Below are positions 1 through 5,831 of a stretch of 6,286 nucleotides of DNA, one piece after another (the stretch's first letter is position 1; each line of letters opens with the position of its first letter). Where the stretch lies: NCBI GenBank assembly GCA_025352915.1, contig JANXSA010000588.1, positions 1-6,286 of the forward strand, given 5' to 3'. Source of the DNA: Rhodospirillales bacterium. Its GTDB lineage: Bacteria > Pseudomonadota > Alphaproteobacteria > Acetobacterales > Acetobacteraceae. The translations under genes and the position numbers were made by a program. The notes beneath the pieces were generated by a model. That model worked only from the letters and a program-made list of their open reading frames with translations, ran no database searches and had not been told where the DNA came from.

Positions 1-19
1 GGACCCTCATGAATGGGGC

Positions 20-74
20 CTGGGGCGACGCCCCAGCGGGGTCCAGGGGCAGCGCCCCTGGCCTTTTCTTTTTT
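20..74 (+). terminator. Tandem GC hairpins with T-rich tail
   Basis: Two perfect inverted repeats lie side by side. CTGGGGC (20-26) pairs with GCCCCAG (30-36) around a 3-nt loop. CCAGGGGC (43-50) pairs with GCCCCTGG (54-61) around a 3-nt loop. The second stem is followed by T4-C-T6 (64-74), the layout of a Rho-independent terminator reading rightward. It probably ends transcription of a gene left of the window. It finishes one base before the Shine-Dalgarno of the next gene, so it could also act as a leader attenuator. The structure is seen directly; its activity is inferred. Confidence 0.6.
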
Positions 75-75
75 C

Positions 76-80
76 AGGAG
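76..80 (+). promoter_or_regulatory. Shine-Dalgarno AGGAG of the SuhB-type gene
   Basis: AGGAG lies 8 nt before the ATG at 89, which is near-ideal spacing. It favours 89 over the second in-frame ATG at 95. It is the clearest ribosome-binding site in the left half of the window and sits directly after the T-rich tail of the hairpin element. Confidence 0.7.
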
Positions 81-88
81 CACCACCC

Positions 89-931
89 ATGGCCATGCGC
101 CTCTCGGCCCACATGACGGTGATGCAAAACGCCGCCCAGCGCGCCTCCAAGCGCCTGTTGCGCGATTTCGCCGAGGTTGAGCAACTCCAGGTCAGCGTCA
201 AAGGCCCCGGCGATTTCGTGAGCCAGGCGGACCTGCGCGCCGAGCAATCGATCCGCGACGACCTGACCAAGTCCCGCCCGGGCTATTCCTTCCTGATGGA
301 GGAATCCGGCGCCTCCGGCAGCGACAACTGGACCTGGCGCTGGGTCGTCGATCCGCTCGACGGCACCAGCAATTTCCTGCACGGCATCCCGCACTGGGCG
401 ATCTCGATCGGTCTGGAACGGCGCCTGCAGGACGGCACCACCGAGATGGCGGCCGGCTGCATCTATGCCCCGGCGGTGGACGAAATGTTCTGGGCCGAGA
501 AGGGCGGCGGCGCCTTCCTCAACGACCGCCGCCTCAGGGTCTCCGCCCGCCGCAACCTCAACGAGTCGATGTTCGCCACCGGCATCCCCTTCGCCGTGGT
601 CGCCCCGCACCGGCGCCTGGCGTTCGCCCGCACCCTGGCCACCCTGATGCCGCAGGTCGCCGGCATCCGGCGCTTCGGCGCAGCAGCGCTGGACCTCGCC
701 TGGGTCGCCGCCGGGCGCTACGAAGGGTTCTGGGAACTCGGCCTCAAGCCGTGGGACATGGCAGCCGGCCTGCTGATCGTGCGCGAAGCCGGCGGCTACA
801 CCACCGACCCCCATGGCGGCGACCCGATGGCGAATGGCGACGTGGTCGCCGCCAACCCGCACATGCACGCGGTGCTGCGCGAGGCGGTGGCCGACGGCGT
901 CGCGGCCGCCACCCGCTCGGCGAGCGCATGA
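89..931 (+). CDS. suhB: Inositol-1-monophosphatase family protein (SuhB-type)
   Basis: A 280-residue soluble cytoplasmic enzyme of the Mg2+-dependent IMPase superfamily, close to the usual 260-280 residues. Family members remove phosphate from inositol monophosphates and related sugar phosphates. The metal site is visible: E71 in the E-E-S motif, D88 and D91 in WVVDPLDGTSNF, and D223 in PWDMAAG. The N-terminal DFVSQAD motif (about 42-48) is also typical. The E-E motif is preceded by Leu-Met where many relatives have Gly. Nothing appears truncated, and Gly codons are mostly GGC. The start at 89 is supported by AGGAG 8 nt upstream. It is followed by an 83-nt gap and then the envelope-protein genes, so it may be transcribed apart from them. 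E. coli SuhB also has an RNA-polymerase/antitermination role, but nothing here tests that. The family call is firm; the exact substrate is not known. Confidence 0.93.
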   Translation: MAMRLSAHMTVMQNAAQRASKRLLRDFAEVEQLQVSVKGPGDFVSQADLRAEQSIRDDLTKSRPGYSFLMEESGASGSDNWTWRWVVDPLDGTSNFLHGIPHWAISIGLERRLQDGTTEMAAGCIYAPAVDEMFWAEKGGGAFLNDRRLRVSARRNLNESMFATGIPFAVVAPHRRLAFARTLATLMPQVAGIRRFGAAALDLAWVAAGRYEGFWELGLKPWDMAAGLLIVREAGGYTTDPHGGDPMANGDVVAANPHMHAVLREAVADGVAAATRSASA

Positions 932-975
932 ACTTTGCCAGCACGTGAACTTCGACTGCAACAGCAAAGCGTTGA

Positions 976-1004
976 TTGAGCCGGCGATCCCGGTCCGGTA
1001 GGGT
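976..1004 (+). promoter_or_regulatory. Possible sigma-70-type promoter for the envelope trio
   Basis: TTGAGC (976-981) and TAGGGT (999-1004) are separated by exactly 17 nt, in the only notable gap of the left half. A start about 7 nt downstream would fall near 1011, only about 4 nt before the ATG at 1015. The transcript would then be almost leaderless. This fits the absence of a well-placed Shine-Dalgarno there: AGGG at 1000-1003 is 11 nt away and lies inside the -10. The match is by eye only. Confidence 0.4.
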
Positions 1005-1014
1005 GCGTGGGCCC

Positions 1015-1803
1015 ATGCGCAGCACCCTCCCCCTGGCGTTCGGACTGGCCGTCCTGCTGCTCGCCACATCGGCGTGGAGCCAGGCGCGGGTCGATCGCCG
1101 GGCGCTGGACGAGCTTTCACCCCCAGCCGAGACGAGCCCCGCCGCACCCAAGCCTGCCGAGCGCCCGCAACAGCAACGCGCACAGCGCACCCCGCCGGCG
1201 ACCACGCCCCCTGCCACGCCCCCTGCCCCGCCCTCCGCCCCAGCTCCAACCATGCCGGATGCGCCCGACCGGCCGCCGGTGCTCGCACCCGCCGCGGAGG
1301 TCGCCCCGGCCGCGCTGGAACCCCCAAGCGCGCCCGCGCCATTGATGCCGTTCGCCCCCCCCGCGCCCCCGGTCATCCCGCCGCCGCTGGCCGTGCCCAC
1401 GCGCCCGGTGCCGCCCCCGCCGGTGGTCGAAGTGGTGCCCGACGCCCAGGGCAGTGCTACGAAAACCGATGACGGCTGGCGCATCACCTTCGGCCCCGGC
1501 AAATTCGATCTCAACCCGGCGATGGTCCAGGCCTTGCGCATCCTCGCCCGCGCGCTGCCGGCCCAGGCCAGCGTGACCGTGTCGGCCTTCGCGCCAGGCA
1601 CACCGGAGGACCCGTCCTCGTCGCGCCGCCTGTCGCTGTCGCGCGGCCTGGCGGTGCGCGGCGTGCTGATCACCGAGGGCCTGGTCTCCACCCGCATCAC
1701 CGTGCGCGCGCTCGGCGCCAGCCCCGCCATCGCCGCCGGCCCGCCCGACCGCGCCGATCTCGTCGTCACATCCCCTCCCGCACAGGCTGCCCCCGCCCCA
1801 TGA
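1015..1803 (+). CDS. Secreted/anchored proline-rich protein with degenerate OmpA-like domain
   Basis: A 262-residue protein of no named family that I recognise. Residues 1-24 form a signal peptide or N-terminal anchor, with possible cleavage after S-Q-A at 22-24. There is no lipobox Cys. Residues 36-143 are a low-complexity linker with about 40 prolines, resembling TonB-like periplasm-spanning segments. Residues 150-251 resemble an OmpA C-terminal fold: a strand at WRITFG, a helix around 169-182, then LSLSRGLAVRGVL and ITVRALGA. However, the usual G-H-x-D is replaced by F-A-P-G and the final R-N-R-R by P-D-R-A, so peptidoglycan binding may be lost. The ATG at 1015 is chosen because it gives a clean signal sequence; a TTG at 976 would add 13 residues before it and overlaps the putative promoter. 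The stop overlaps the next start (ATGA), implying translational coupling with the MotA-like gene. It is possibly a periplasmic partner of that channel. Confidence 0.8.
   Translation: MRSTLPLAFGLAVLLLATSAWSQARVDRRALDELSPPAETSPAAPKPAERPQQQRAQRTPPATTPPATPPAPPSAPAPTMPDAPDRPPVLAPAAEVAPAALEPPSAPAPLMPFAPPAPPVIPPPLAVPTRPVPPPPVVEVVPDAQGSATKTDDGWRITFGPGKFDLNPAMVQALRILARALPAQASVTVSAFAPGTPEDPSSSRRLSLSRGLAVRGVLITEGLVSTRITVRALGASPAIAAGPPDRADLVVTSPPAQAAPAP
1355..1362 (+). repeat. Run of eight C in the proline-rich gene
   Basis: Eight consecutive C span codons A114 to P116 of the proline-rich protein. A one-base insertion here would move reading into a frame ending at the TGA at 1470-1472, removing the OmpA-like domain. 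The run may simply reflect Pro codons (CCC) in a C-rich gene. Confidence 0.9.
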
Positions 1804-2951
1804 CGCGCCCGACCGTCTTCCTGATCCGGATGATCGTCTTCCTCGTGCTGGTGACCGGCGTCACCGCCCTGCTCGGGGCCGAACTCGTGGTGGCCTTCAC
1901 CGCCAATCCGCTGCTCAACGCGGTGATCGCCGCGGTGCTGCTCGGCGGCATCTTCTGGAACATCCGCCAGGTGGTGCGCCTCGCCCCGGAAGTGCGCTGG
2001 CTTGAAACCTTCCAGCGCAACCGCCCCAGCCTCGCCGCCCTGCCGACACCAAAACTGTTGGCGCCGATGGTCAGCATGCTCGCCGCCCGCGATCAACGCC
2101 GCACTGATGGCGGCCGCTTCACCATCTCGTCCCAGGCGATGCGCTCAATCCTCGACACCATCGCCTCGCGCCTGGACGAGAGCCGGGAACTTTCCCGATA
2201 TATGATCGGCCTGCTGATCTTCCTTGGCCTGCTCGGCACCTTCTGGGGCCTGTTGCTGACGATTGCCTCGGTGTCCGATGTCATCGCCGGCATGTCGGTC
2301 GGCTCCGGCGACATCAACGCGCTGTTCGAACAGCTCAAGACCGGGCTGGGCAAACCCCTGCGCGGCATGGGCACGGCGTTCTCCGCCTCGATGCTCGGCC
2401 TGGCCGGCTCGCTGGTGCTGGGTTTCCTCGACCTCACCGCCGGCCAGGCGCAGAACCGCTTCTACAACGAATTGGAAGAATGGCTGGCCAGCCTGACCCG
2501 GGTCTCCTCCGGCGTGCTCGGGGCCGAGGGCGAAGGCTCGATCCCGGTTTATGTCCAGGCGCTGTTGGAACAGACGGCGGAGAATATGGAGGCGCTGCAA
2601 CGCACCCTGTCGCGCGGCGAGGATGACCGGCGCGAAGGCACCAATGCAATCCTCAGCCTCACCGAACGTCTCGGCGCGCTGTCGGACACCATGCGCGCCA
2701 ACCAGCAATTGATGCTGCGCATTGCCGAGAGCCAGCAATTGCTCGGCCCCGCCCTGGCCCGGCTGGCCGACACCCGCGAGACCACCGGCGACGACGTGGC
2801 GCGCGGCCATCTGCGCAATATCGAGCTGACCCTGCAACGCCTGCTATCCGAGAACGAGCAGGGCCGCAGCCAGTCAACGGCCGAGCTTCGCAACGAGATC
2901 AAGATTCTCACCCGCACCATCGCGGCCCTCGCCGCCGAACCCCCGCGTTAA
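1800..2951 (+). CDS. MotA/TolQ/ExbB-family proton-channel protein
   Basis: A 383-residue inner-membrane protein with four predicted TM helices: about 7-33, 37-57, 134-157 and 187-212. The MotA/TolQ/ExbB fold is shown by the short paired N-terminal helices, a cytoplasmic segment (about 58-133), then the channel pair. Helix 3 carries GLLGTFWGLLLTI and helix 4 carries GMGTAFSASMLGLAGS, the G-T-x-x-G-L and small/Thr-rich pattern of the family. Such proteins form a ring around a MotB/TolR/ExbD dimer and use ion flow to do mechanical work in the envelope. After helix 4 there is a cytoplasmic, mostly helical tail of about 170 residues (213-383), longer than in TolQ or ExbB. The start overlaps the preceding stop (ATGA) with no clear Shine-Dalgarno, so translation is probably coupled. 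The stop is 3 nt before the MotB-like gene. Gly codons are mostly GGC. No flagellar genes are near, so the name motA is not used. Confidence 0.85.
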   Translation: MTRPTVFLIRMIVFLVLVTGVTALLGAELVVAFTANPLLNAVIAAVLLGGIFWNIRQVVRLAPEVRWLETFQRNRPSLAALPTPKLLAPMVSMLAARDQRRTDGGRFTISSQAMRSILDTIASRLDESRELSRYMIGLLIFLGLLGTFWGLLLTIASVSDVIAGMSVGSGDINALFEQLKTGLGKPLRGMGTAFSASMLGLAGSLVLGFLDLTAGQAQNRFYNELEEWLASLTRVSSGVLGAEGEGSIPVYVQALLEQTAENMEALQRTLSRGEDDRREGTNAILSLTERLGALSDTMRANQQLMLRIAESQQLLGPALARLADTRETTGDDVARGHLRNIELTLQRLLSENEQGRSQSTAELRNEIKILTRTIAALAAEPPR

Positions 2952-2954
2952 CCG

Positions 2955-4355
2955 ATGGCATTGCGCCGCCGCAACTCAGGCAACGGCGAAGGGCTGAACC
3001 CCTGGCCCGGCTACGTCGACGCGCTGTCGACGCTGCTGATGGTGATCATCTTCGTGCTGCTGGTGTTCGTGCTGGGACAAGCCTTTCTCTCGGTGGCGCT
3101 GACCGGGCGCGACCGGGCGCTCGACCGGGTGAACCGGCAAATCAGCGAGCTGTCGGACCTGCTGTCGCTCGAGCGCAGCCAGGCCGGCGAATTGCGCCTG
3201 GCGATGGCGCAGCTCAATCGCGACCTGACGAGCGCGGCAGCGACGCGCGACACGCTGGCCCAGCAACTGGCCGGGCTGCGGGCCGGGCAACAGCGCGCCG
3301 AGGGCGAACGCGACGCGGCGCGCATCGAACGCGACCGGCTGGCCGGGCGGCTGGCCGATGCCGAAACCCTGATGCAGGCGGCGCAGGCGCGCACCACCCA
3401 GCAGATGACCCAGGGTGCCGATATCGCCCGCCAGGCCGACAGCTCGGCCCAGGCGGCGGCCCAGGAAGCAGCGGCGGCGCGGGCCCGGGTCGCCGAGATG
3501 CAGGCGCAGGCCGAGGCGATGGACCGCACCATCCGCGCCGACCGGGCGACGATCGAGGCGCGGCTGTCGGACCTGGCGCAGATGGCCGAGCAGATGCGCG
3601 CCCTCACCGCCTTGCGCGACGAGCTGGAGAAACAGGCCGGTGCGGCGGCGGCACGGGCGACCACCGAGGCGCAACAACGCGCAGCGGTGGCGGCACAATT
3701 GGCCGATGAGCGGCGGCTGGGCGATTCGACGCGGGCGCAGATCGCGCTGCTGAACCGCCAGATGGACGAGTTGCGCGCCCAGTTGGCGGCGATCGGGCGG
3801 GCGCTGGAAGCCTCGGAGTCCTCGGCGCGCGACAAGGATGTGCAGATCACCAATCTGGGCCAGCGGCTGAACGCCGCACTGGCGCAGAAGGTCGAGGAGT
3901 TGCAGGGCTATCGCAGCGAGTTCTTCGGGCGGCTGCGCGAGGTCCTGGCCAACCGGCCGGGGGTGCAGGTGGTGGGCGACCGCTTCGTGTTCCAGAGCGA
4001 GGTGCTGTTCCCGGTCGGCAGTGCCGAGCTGACGCCGGCGGGGATGGAGCAGATGTTCCGGCTGGCGGATACGTTGCGCGAGGTGGCGGGTGCCATTCCG
4101 GCGGATGTGAACTGGATCCTGCGGGTGGACGGACATGCCGACCGGCAGCCGGTGGCCGGCGCGCGGTTTGCCAGCAACTGGGAATTGTCGTCCGGGCGGG
4201 CGATCACGGTGGTGAAGCTGCTGGCGCTGGCGGGGATTCCGGCCAACCGGCTGGCGGCGACGGGGTTCGGCGACAACCAGCCATTGGATAGCGGCGACTC
4301 GTCCGATGCCTATGCGCGCAACCGGCGTATTGAATTGCGCCTTACCGACCGGTGA
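2955..4355 (+). CDS. MotB-like OmpA/peptidoglycan-binding protein with long coiled coil
   Basis: A 466-residue inner-membrane protein facing the periplasm. A short cytoplasmic N-terminus is followed by one TM helix (about 21-45) beginning with W-P-G-Y-V-D-A-L. D22 matches the proton-carrying Asp of MotB. Residues 46-330 are almost all helical, rich in Ala, Gln, Arg and Glu, and contain no proline (none from 19 to 334). This predicts a long coiled coil. Residues 343-466 are an OmpA/MotB peptidoglycan-binding domain with FPVGSAELT, DGHAD (392-396), NWELSSGRA (408-416) and R-N-R-R-I-E (455-460). Flagellar MotB is roughly 300 residues, so the extra length is in the stalk. The start is 3 nt after the upstream stop and lacks a visible Shine-Dalgarno, suggesting coupling. 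It is the natural partner of the preceding MotA-like channel. Base composition shifts within this gene: Gly codons are about evenly GGC and GGG. An alternative label is 'peptidoglycan-binding protein'. Confidence 0.88.
   Translation: MALRRRNSGNGEGLNPWPGYVDALSTLLMVIIFVLLVFVLGQAFLSVALTGRDRALDRVNRQISELSDLLSLERSQAGELRLAMAQLNRDLTSAAATRDTLAQQLAGLRAGQQRAEGERDAARIERDRLAGRLADAETLMQAAQARTTQQMTQGADIARQADSSAQAAAQEAAAARARVAEMQAQAEAMDRTIRADRATIEARLSDLAQMAEQMRALTALRDELEKQAGAAAARATTEAQQRAAVAAQLADERRLGDSTRAQIALLNRQMDELRAQLAAIGRALEASESSARDKDVQITNLGQRLNAALAQKVEELQGYRSEFFGRLREVLANRPGVQVVGDRFVFQSEVLFPVGSAELTPAGMEQMFRLADTLREVAGAIPADVNWILRVDGHADRQPVAGARFASNWELSSGRAITVVKLLALAGIPANRLAATGFGDNQPLDSGDSSDAYARNRRIELRLTDR
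3101..3130 (+). repeat. Short tandem repeat GACCGGGCGC
   Basis: GACCGGGCGC occurs twice back to back (3101-3120). A partial third copy, GACCGGGT, follows at 3123-3130. It lies just after the TM helix of the MotB-like gene and encodes T-G-R-D-R-A-L-D-R-V. The 10-bp unit is not a multiple of three, so gain or loss of one copy would shift the frame. Confidence 0.85.
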
Positions 4356-4370
4356 GACCGGCGGCCGGTC
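4356..4370. repeat. Perfect inverted repeat after the MotB-like stop
   Basis: GACCGG (4356-4361) and CCGGTC (4365-4370) form a perfect 6-bp inverted repeat with a 3-nt centre, starting at the base after the stop codon. No T-run follows, so it is a poor intrinsic terminator. It might be a weak 3'-end hairpin or an operator for the downstream gene. Confidence 0.5.
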
Positions 4371-4420
4371 AACCCGTTGTTCACCGTTGCGCCGTAATCT
4401 CGGCGCTGAAACGCGGCGAC

Positions 4421-4425
4421 TGGAG
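4421..4425 (+). promoter_or_regulatory. Shine-Dalgarno-like TGGAG of the sugar transferase
   Basis: TGGAG lies 8 nt before the ATG at 4434 and supports that start. Unlike the two preceding genes, this one has its own ribosome-binding site after a 78-nt gap, which suggests independent expression. Confidence 0.55.
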
Positions 4426-4433
4426 TTGACGGC

Positions 4434-5831
4434 ATGCGATCGTTGAAGGCGCTGCTGTCGCGCAGCGGGGCTGTCCTGTTCGGACTTGACCTGTTGTTGC
4501 TGGTTTTCGCCTGGCCGGTGCTGCTGTGGATGGTGGCGCCGCGGGAGTTGCTCGATCCCCTGCTGCTGGCCTATCCGCTGGCGCAGCTTAGCTTGTTGTA
4601 TGCGATGGGGCTGTACCGGCGCGACGCGATCCTGTCGACGCGGCGGACGTTGATCCGGCTGCCGCTGGTGGTGGGGTTGGCGGTGCTGGGTGCCCATGTG
4701 GTGCAGATGGTCGCCGGCGGGGCGGTGGATGCGGCGAATGTGTCCGCGGCGGCGATGCTGGGATTTGCGGCAAGTGCGGCGATTGCCCGGGTTGGGCTGT
4801 TCATGCTGTTACGCGGCGGGGTGTTTCGGCGGCGGATCATGGTGGTGGGCGCGGGGCGGCGGGCGGCGGAGCTGATGGCGATGGTCATCCAGCACGGCAG
4901 TGATCCGCATTTCGATGTGGTGTTTGTGCATGAGCCGGCATTGGGCATGCGGGATGCCGATCTCGGGCGCTCGGCGCAGCAGACGGTGGTGGTGGCCAAT
5001 GACAGCAACTACCTCCAACTGGCCTTGGCGCATGACGTGGACCTGATCGTGGTGGCGCCGGATGAGCGGCGGGGGATGCGGCTGGAACGGTTGCTGGATT
5101 GCAAGAAGAACGGGTTTCCGGTGGTGCAGCATCTGGAGTTTGTCGAGCATGAGGCGCGGCGGGTGGACCTGGCCTGGATGGAGCTGGGGTGGTTCCTGTA
5201 TTCCGACGGGTATCAGTTCGGGCCGTTGGACCGGGTGTTGAAGCGGGTGCTGGACCTGGCGGTGAGCGTGGTGATCCTGGCGTTTGGCAGTTTCCTGCTG
5301 GTGCCGGCGGCGATTGCGATCCGGTTGGGGGATGGCGGGCCGGTGTTCTATGCGCAGACGCGGGTGACGCAGGGCGGGCGGCGGTTTCGTATTCTCAAGC
5401 TCCGCACCATGGGGGTGGATGCCGAGCGCGCCGATGGGGAGCGGGGGGGGGCGGTTTGGGCGGCGGCCGGGGATGCCAGGGTGACGCGGGTCGGGCGGTT
5501 TTTGCGGCATACGCGGATTGATGAGATACCGCAGCTTTTCAACGTCTTGCGTGGTGAGATGTCATTGGTGGGGCCGCGACCGGAGCGGCCGGAGTTTATC
5601 GACGAGCTGATCGAGAAGATCCCGCTTTACGATGAGCGGCATACGGTGAAGGCGGGGCTGACCGGGTGGGCGCAGGTCAATTATCCCTATGGCGCCTCGA
5701 TCGAGGATACGCGGGTGAAGCTGGGGTATGACCTTTACTATGTGAAGAATTTTTCTGTCGTTTTCGACCTGTTGATCATCATGCAGACCTTGCGGGTGGT
5801 GTTGTTTCCTGGCGCGGCGGGGGCCAGGTAG
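4434..5831 (+). CDS. Polyprenyl-phosphate sugar-1-phosphate transferase, EpsB/PEP-CTERM type
   Basis: A 465-residue inner-membrane enzyme of the bacterial sugar transferase family (WcaJ/GumD/ExoY group). Such enzymes move a sugar-1-phosphate from a nucleotide sugar to undecaprenyl phosphate, the first step of an exopolysaccharide repeat unit. Helices lie at about 11-34, 42-60, 74-95 and 104-126. A Rossmann-like region follows, with RIMVVGAGRRAAEL near 134-147. The catalytic part begins at LKRVLDL (269-275) and a membrane helix with P291. It continues with K-L-R-T-M (322-326), RIDEIPQLFN with the D363-E364 pair, GPRPERPEF (380-388) and GLTGWAQVNYPYGAS (408-422). WFLYSDGY (253-260) and YPYGASIED are, from memory, hallmarks of the exosortase-associated TIGR03013 subgroup. 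Many Gly codons are GGG, unlike the left-hand genes, so the gene may be transferred or under different strand bias. A 9-G run lies at codons 337-340. Its stop abuts the stop of the opposing TPR gene. The sugar is not predictable here. Confidence 0.93.
   Translation: MRSLKALLSRSGAVLFGLDLLLLVFAWPVLLWMVAPRELLDPLLLAYPLAQLSLLYAMGLYRRDAILSTRRTLIRLPLVVGLAVLGAHVVQMVAGGAVDAANVSAAAMLGFAASAAIARVGLFMLLRGGVFRRRIMVVGAGRRAAELMAMVIQHGSDPHFDVVFVHEPALGMRDADLGRSAQQTVVVANDSNYLQLALAHDVDLIVVAPDERRGMRLERLLDCKKNGFPVVQHLEFVEHEARRVDLAWMELGWFLYSDGYQFGPLDRVLKRVLDLAVSVVILAFGSFLLVPAAIAIRLGDGGPVFYAQTRVTQGGRRFRILKLRTMGVDAERADGERGGAVWAAAGDARVTRVGRFLRHTRIDEIPQLFNVLRGEMSLVGPRPERPEFIDELIEKIPLYDERHTVKAGLTGWAQVNYPYGASIEDTRVKLGYDLYYVKNFSVVFDLLIIMQTLRVVLFPGAAGAR
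5443..5451 (+). repeat. Run of nine G inside the sugar-transferase gene
   Basis: Nine consecutive G span codons R337 to A340. A one-base insertion leads into a frame ending at TGA 5519-5521. A one-base deletion leads to TGA 5482-5484. Both truncations fall before the D363-E364 catalytic pair, so the run could act as an on/off slippage switch. It is also a likely place for a sequencing error. Confidence 0.95.

Noticed and set aside
1..12. End of an upstream gene (in-frame TGA at 10-12)
   Set aside because: Only three codons are visible, so no product or real frame can be supported.
933..969. Inverted repeat CTTTGC / GCAAAG in the gap after the SuhB-type gene
   Set aside because: Six base pairs with a 25-nt loop and no T-run; too weak to call a terminator or riboswitch.
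74..1342. Open frame of 422 codons on the minus strand
   Set aside because: It runs antisense to the SuhB-type gene, whose catalytic motifs are intact, and has an Arg/Gly/Ala-rich sequence with no domain; it is typical of high-GC shadow frames.
744..2096. Open frame of 450 codons on the minus strand with a Gly-rich stretch
   Set aside because: The Gly-rich part is the reverse complement of the proline-rich linker. It has no ribosome-binding site or recognisable domain.
1015..4355. Zorya-type defence system (ZorA/ZorB are MotA/MotB-like)
   Set aside because: No ZorC, ZorD or ZorE-like gene is present. The MotA-like tail is shorter than expected for ZorA, and the left neighbour is a housekeeping enzyme.
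4377..4400. Promoter TTGTTC / TAATCT before the sugar transferase
   Set aside because: The -10-like TAATCT (4395-4400) is reasonable, but the spacer to TTGTTC is only 12 nt and no other -35 fits.
2955..4434. Replication origin at the skew change
   Set aside because: No DnaA-box cluster or AT-rich unwinding region is seen; TTGTTCACC at 4377 is only a poor match.
2976..4697. Open frame of 573 codons on the minus strand
   Set aside because: It is antisense to the clearly real MotB-like gene, rich in Arg, Gln and His, and is explained by codon bias.
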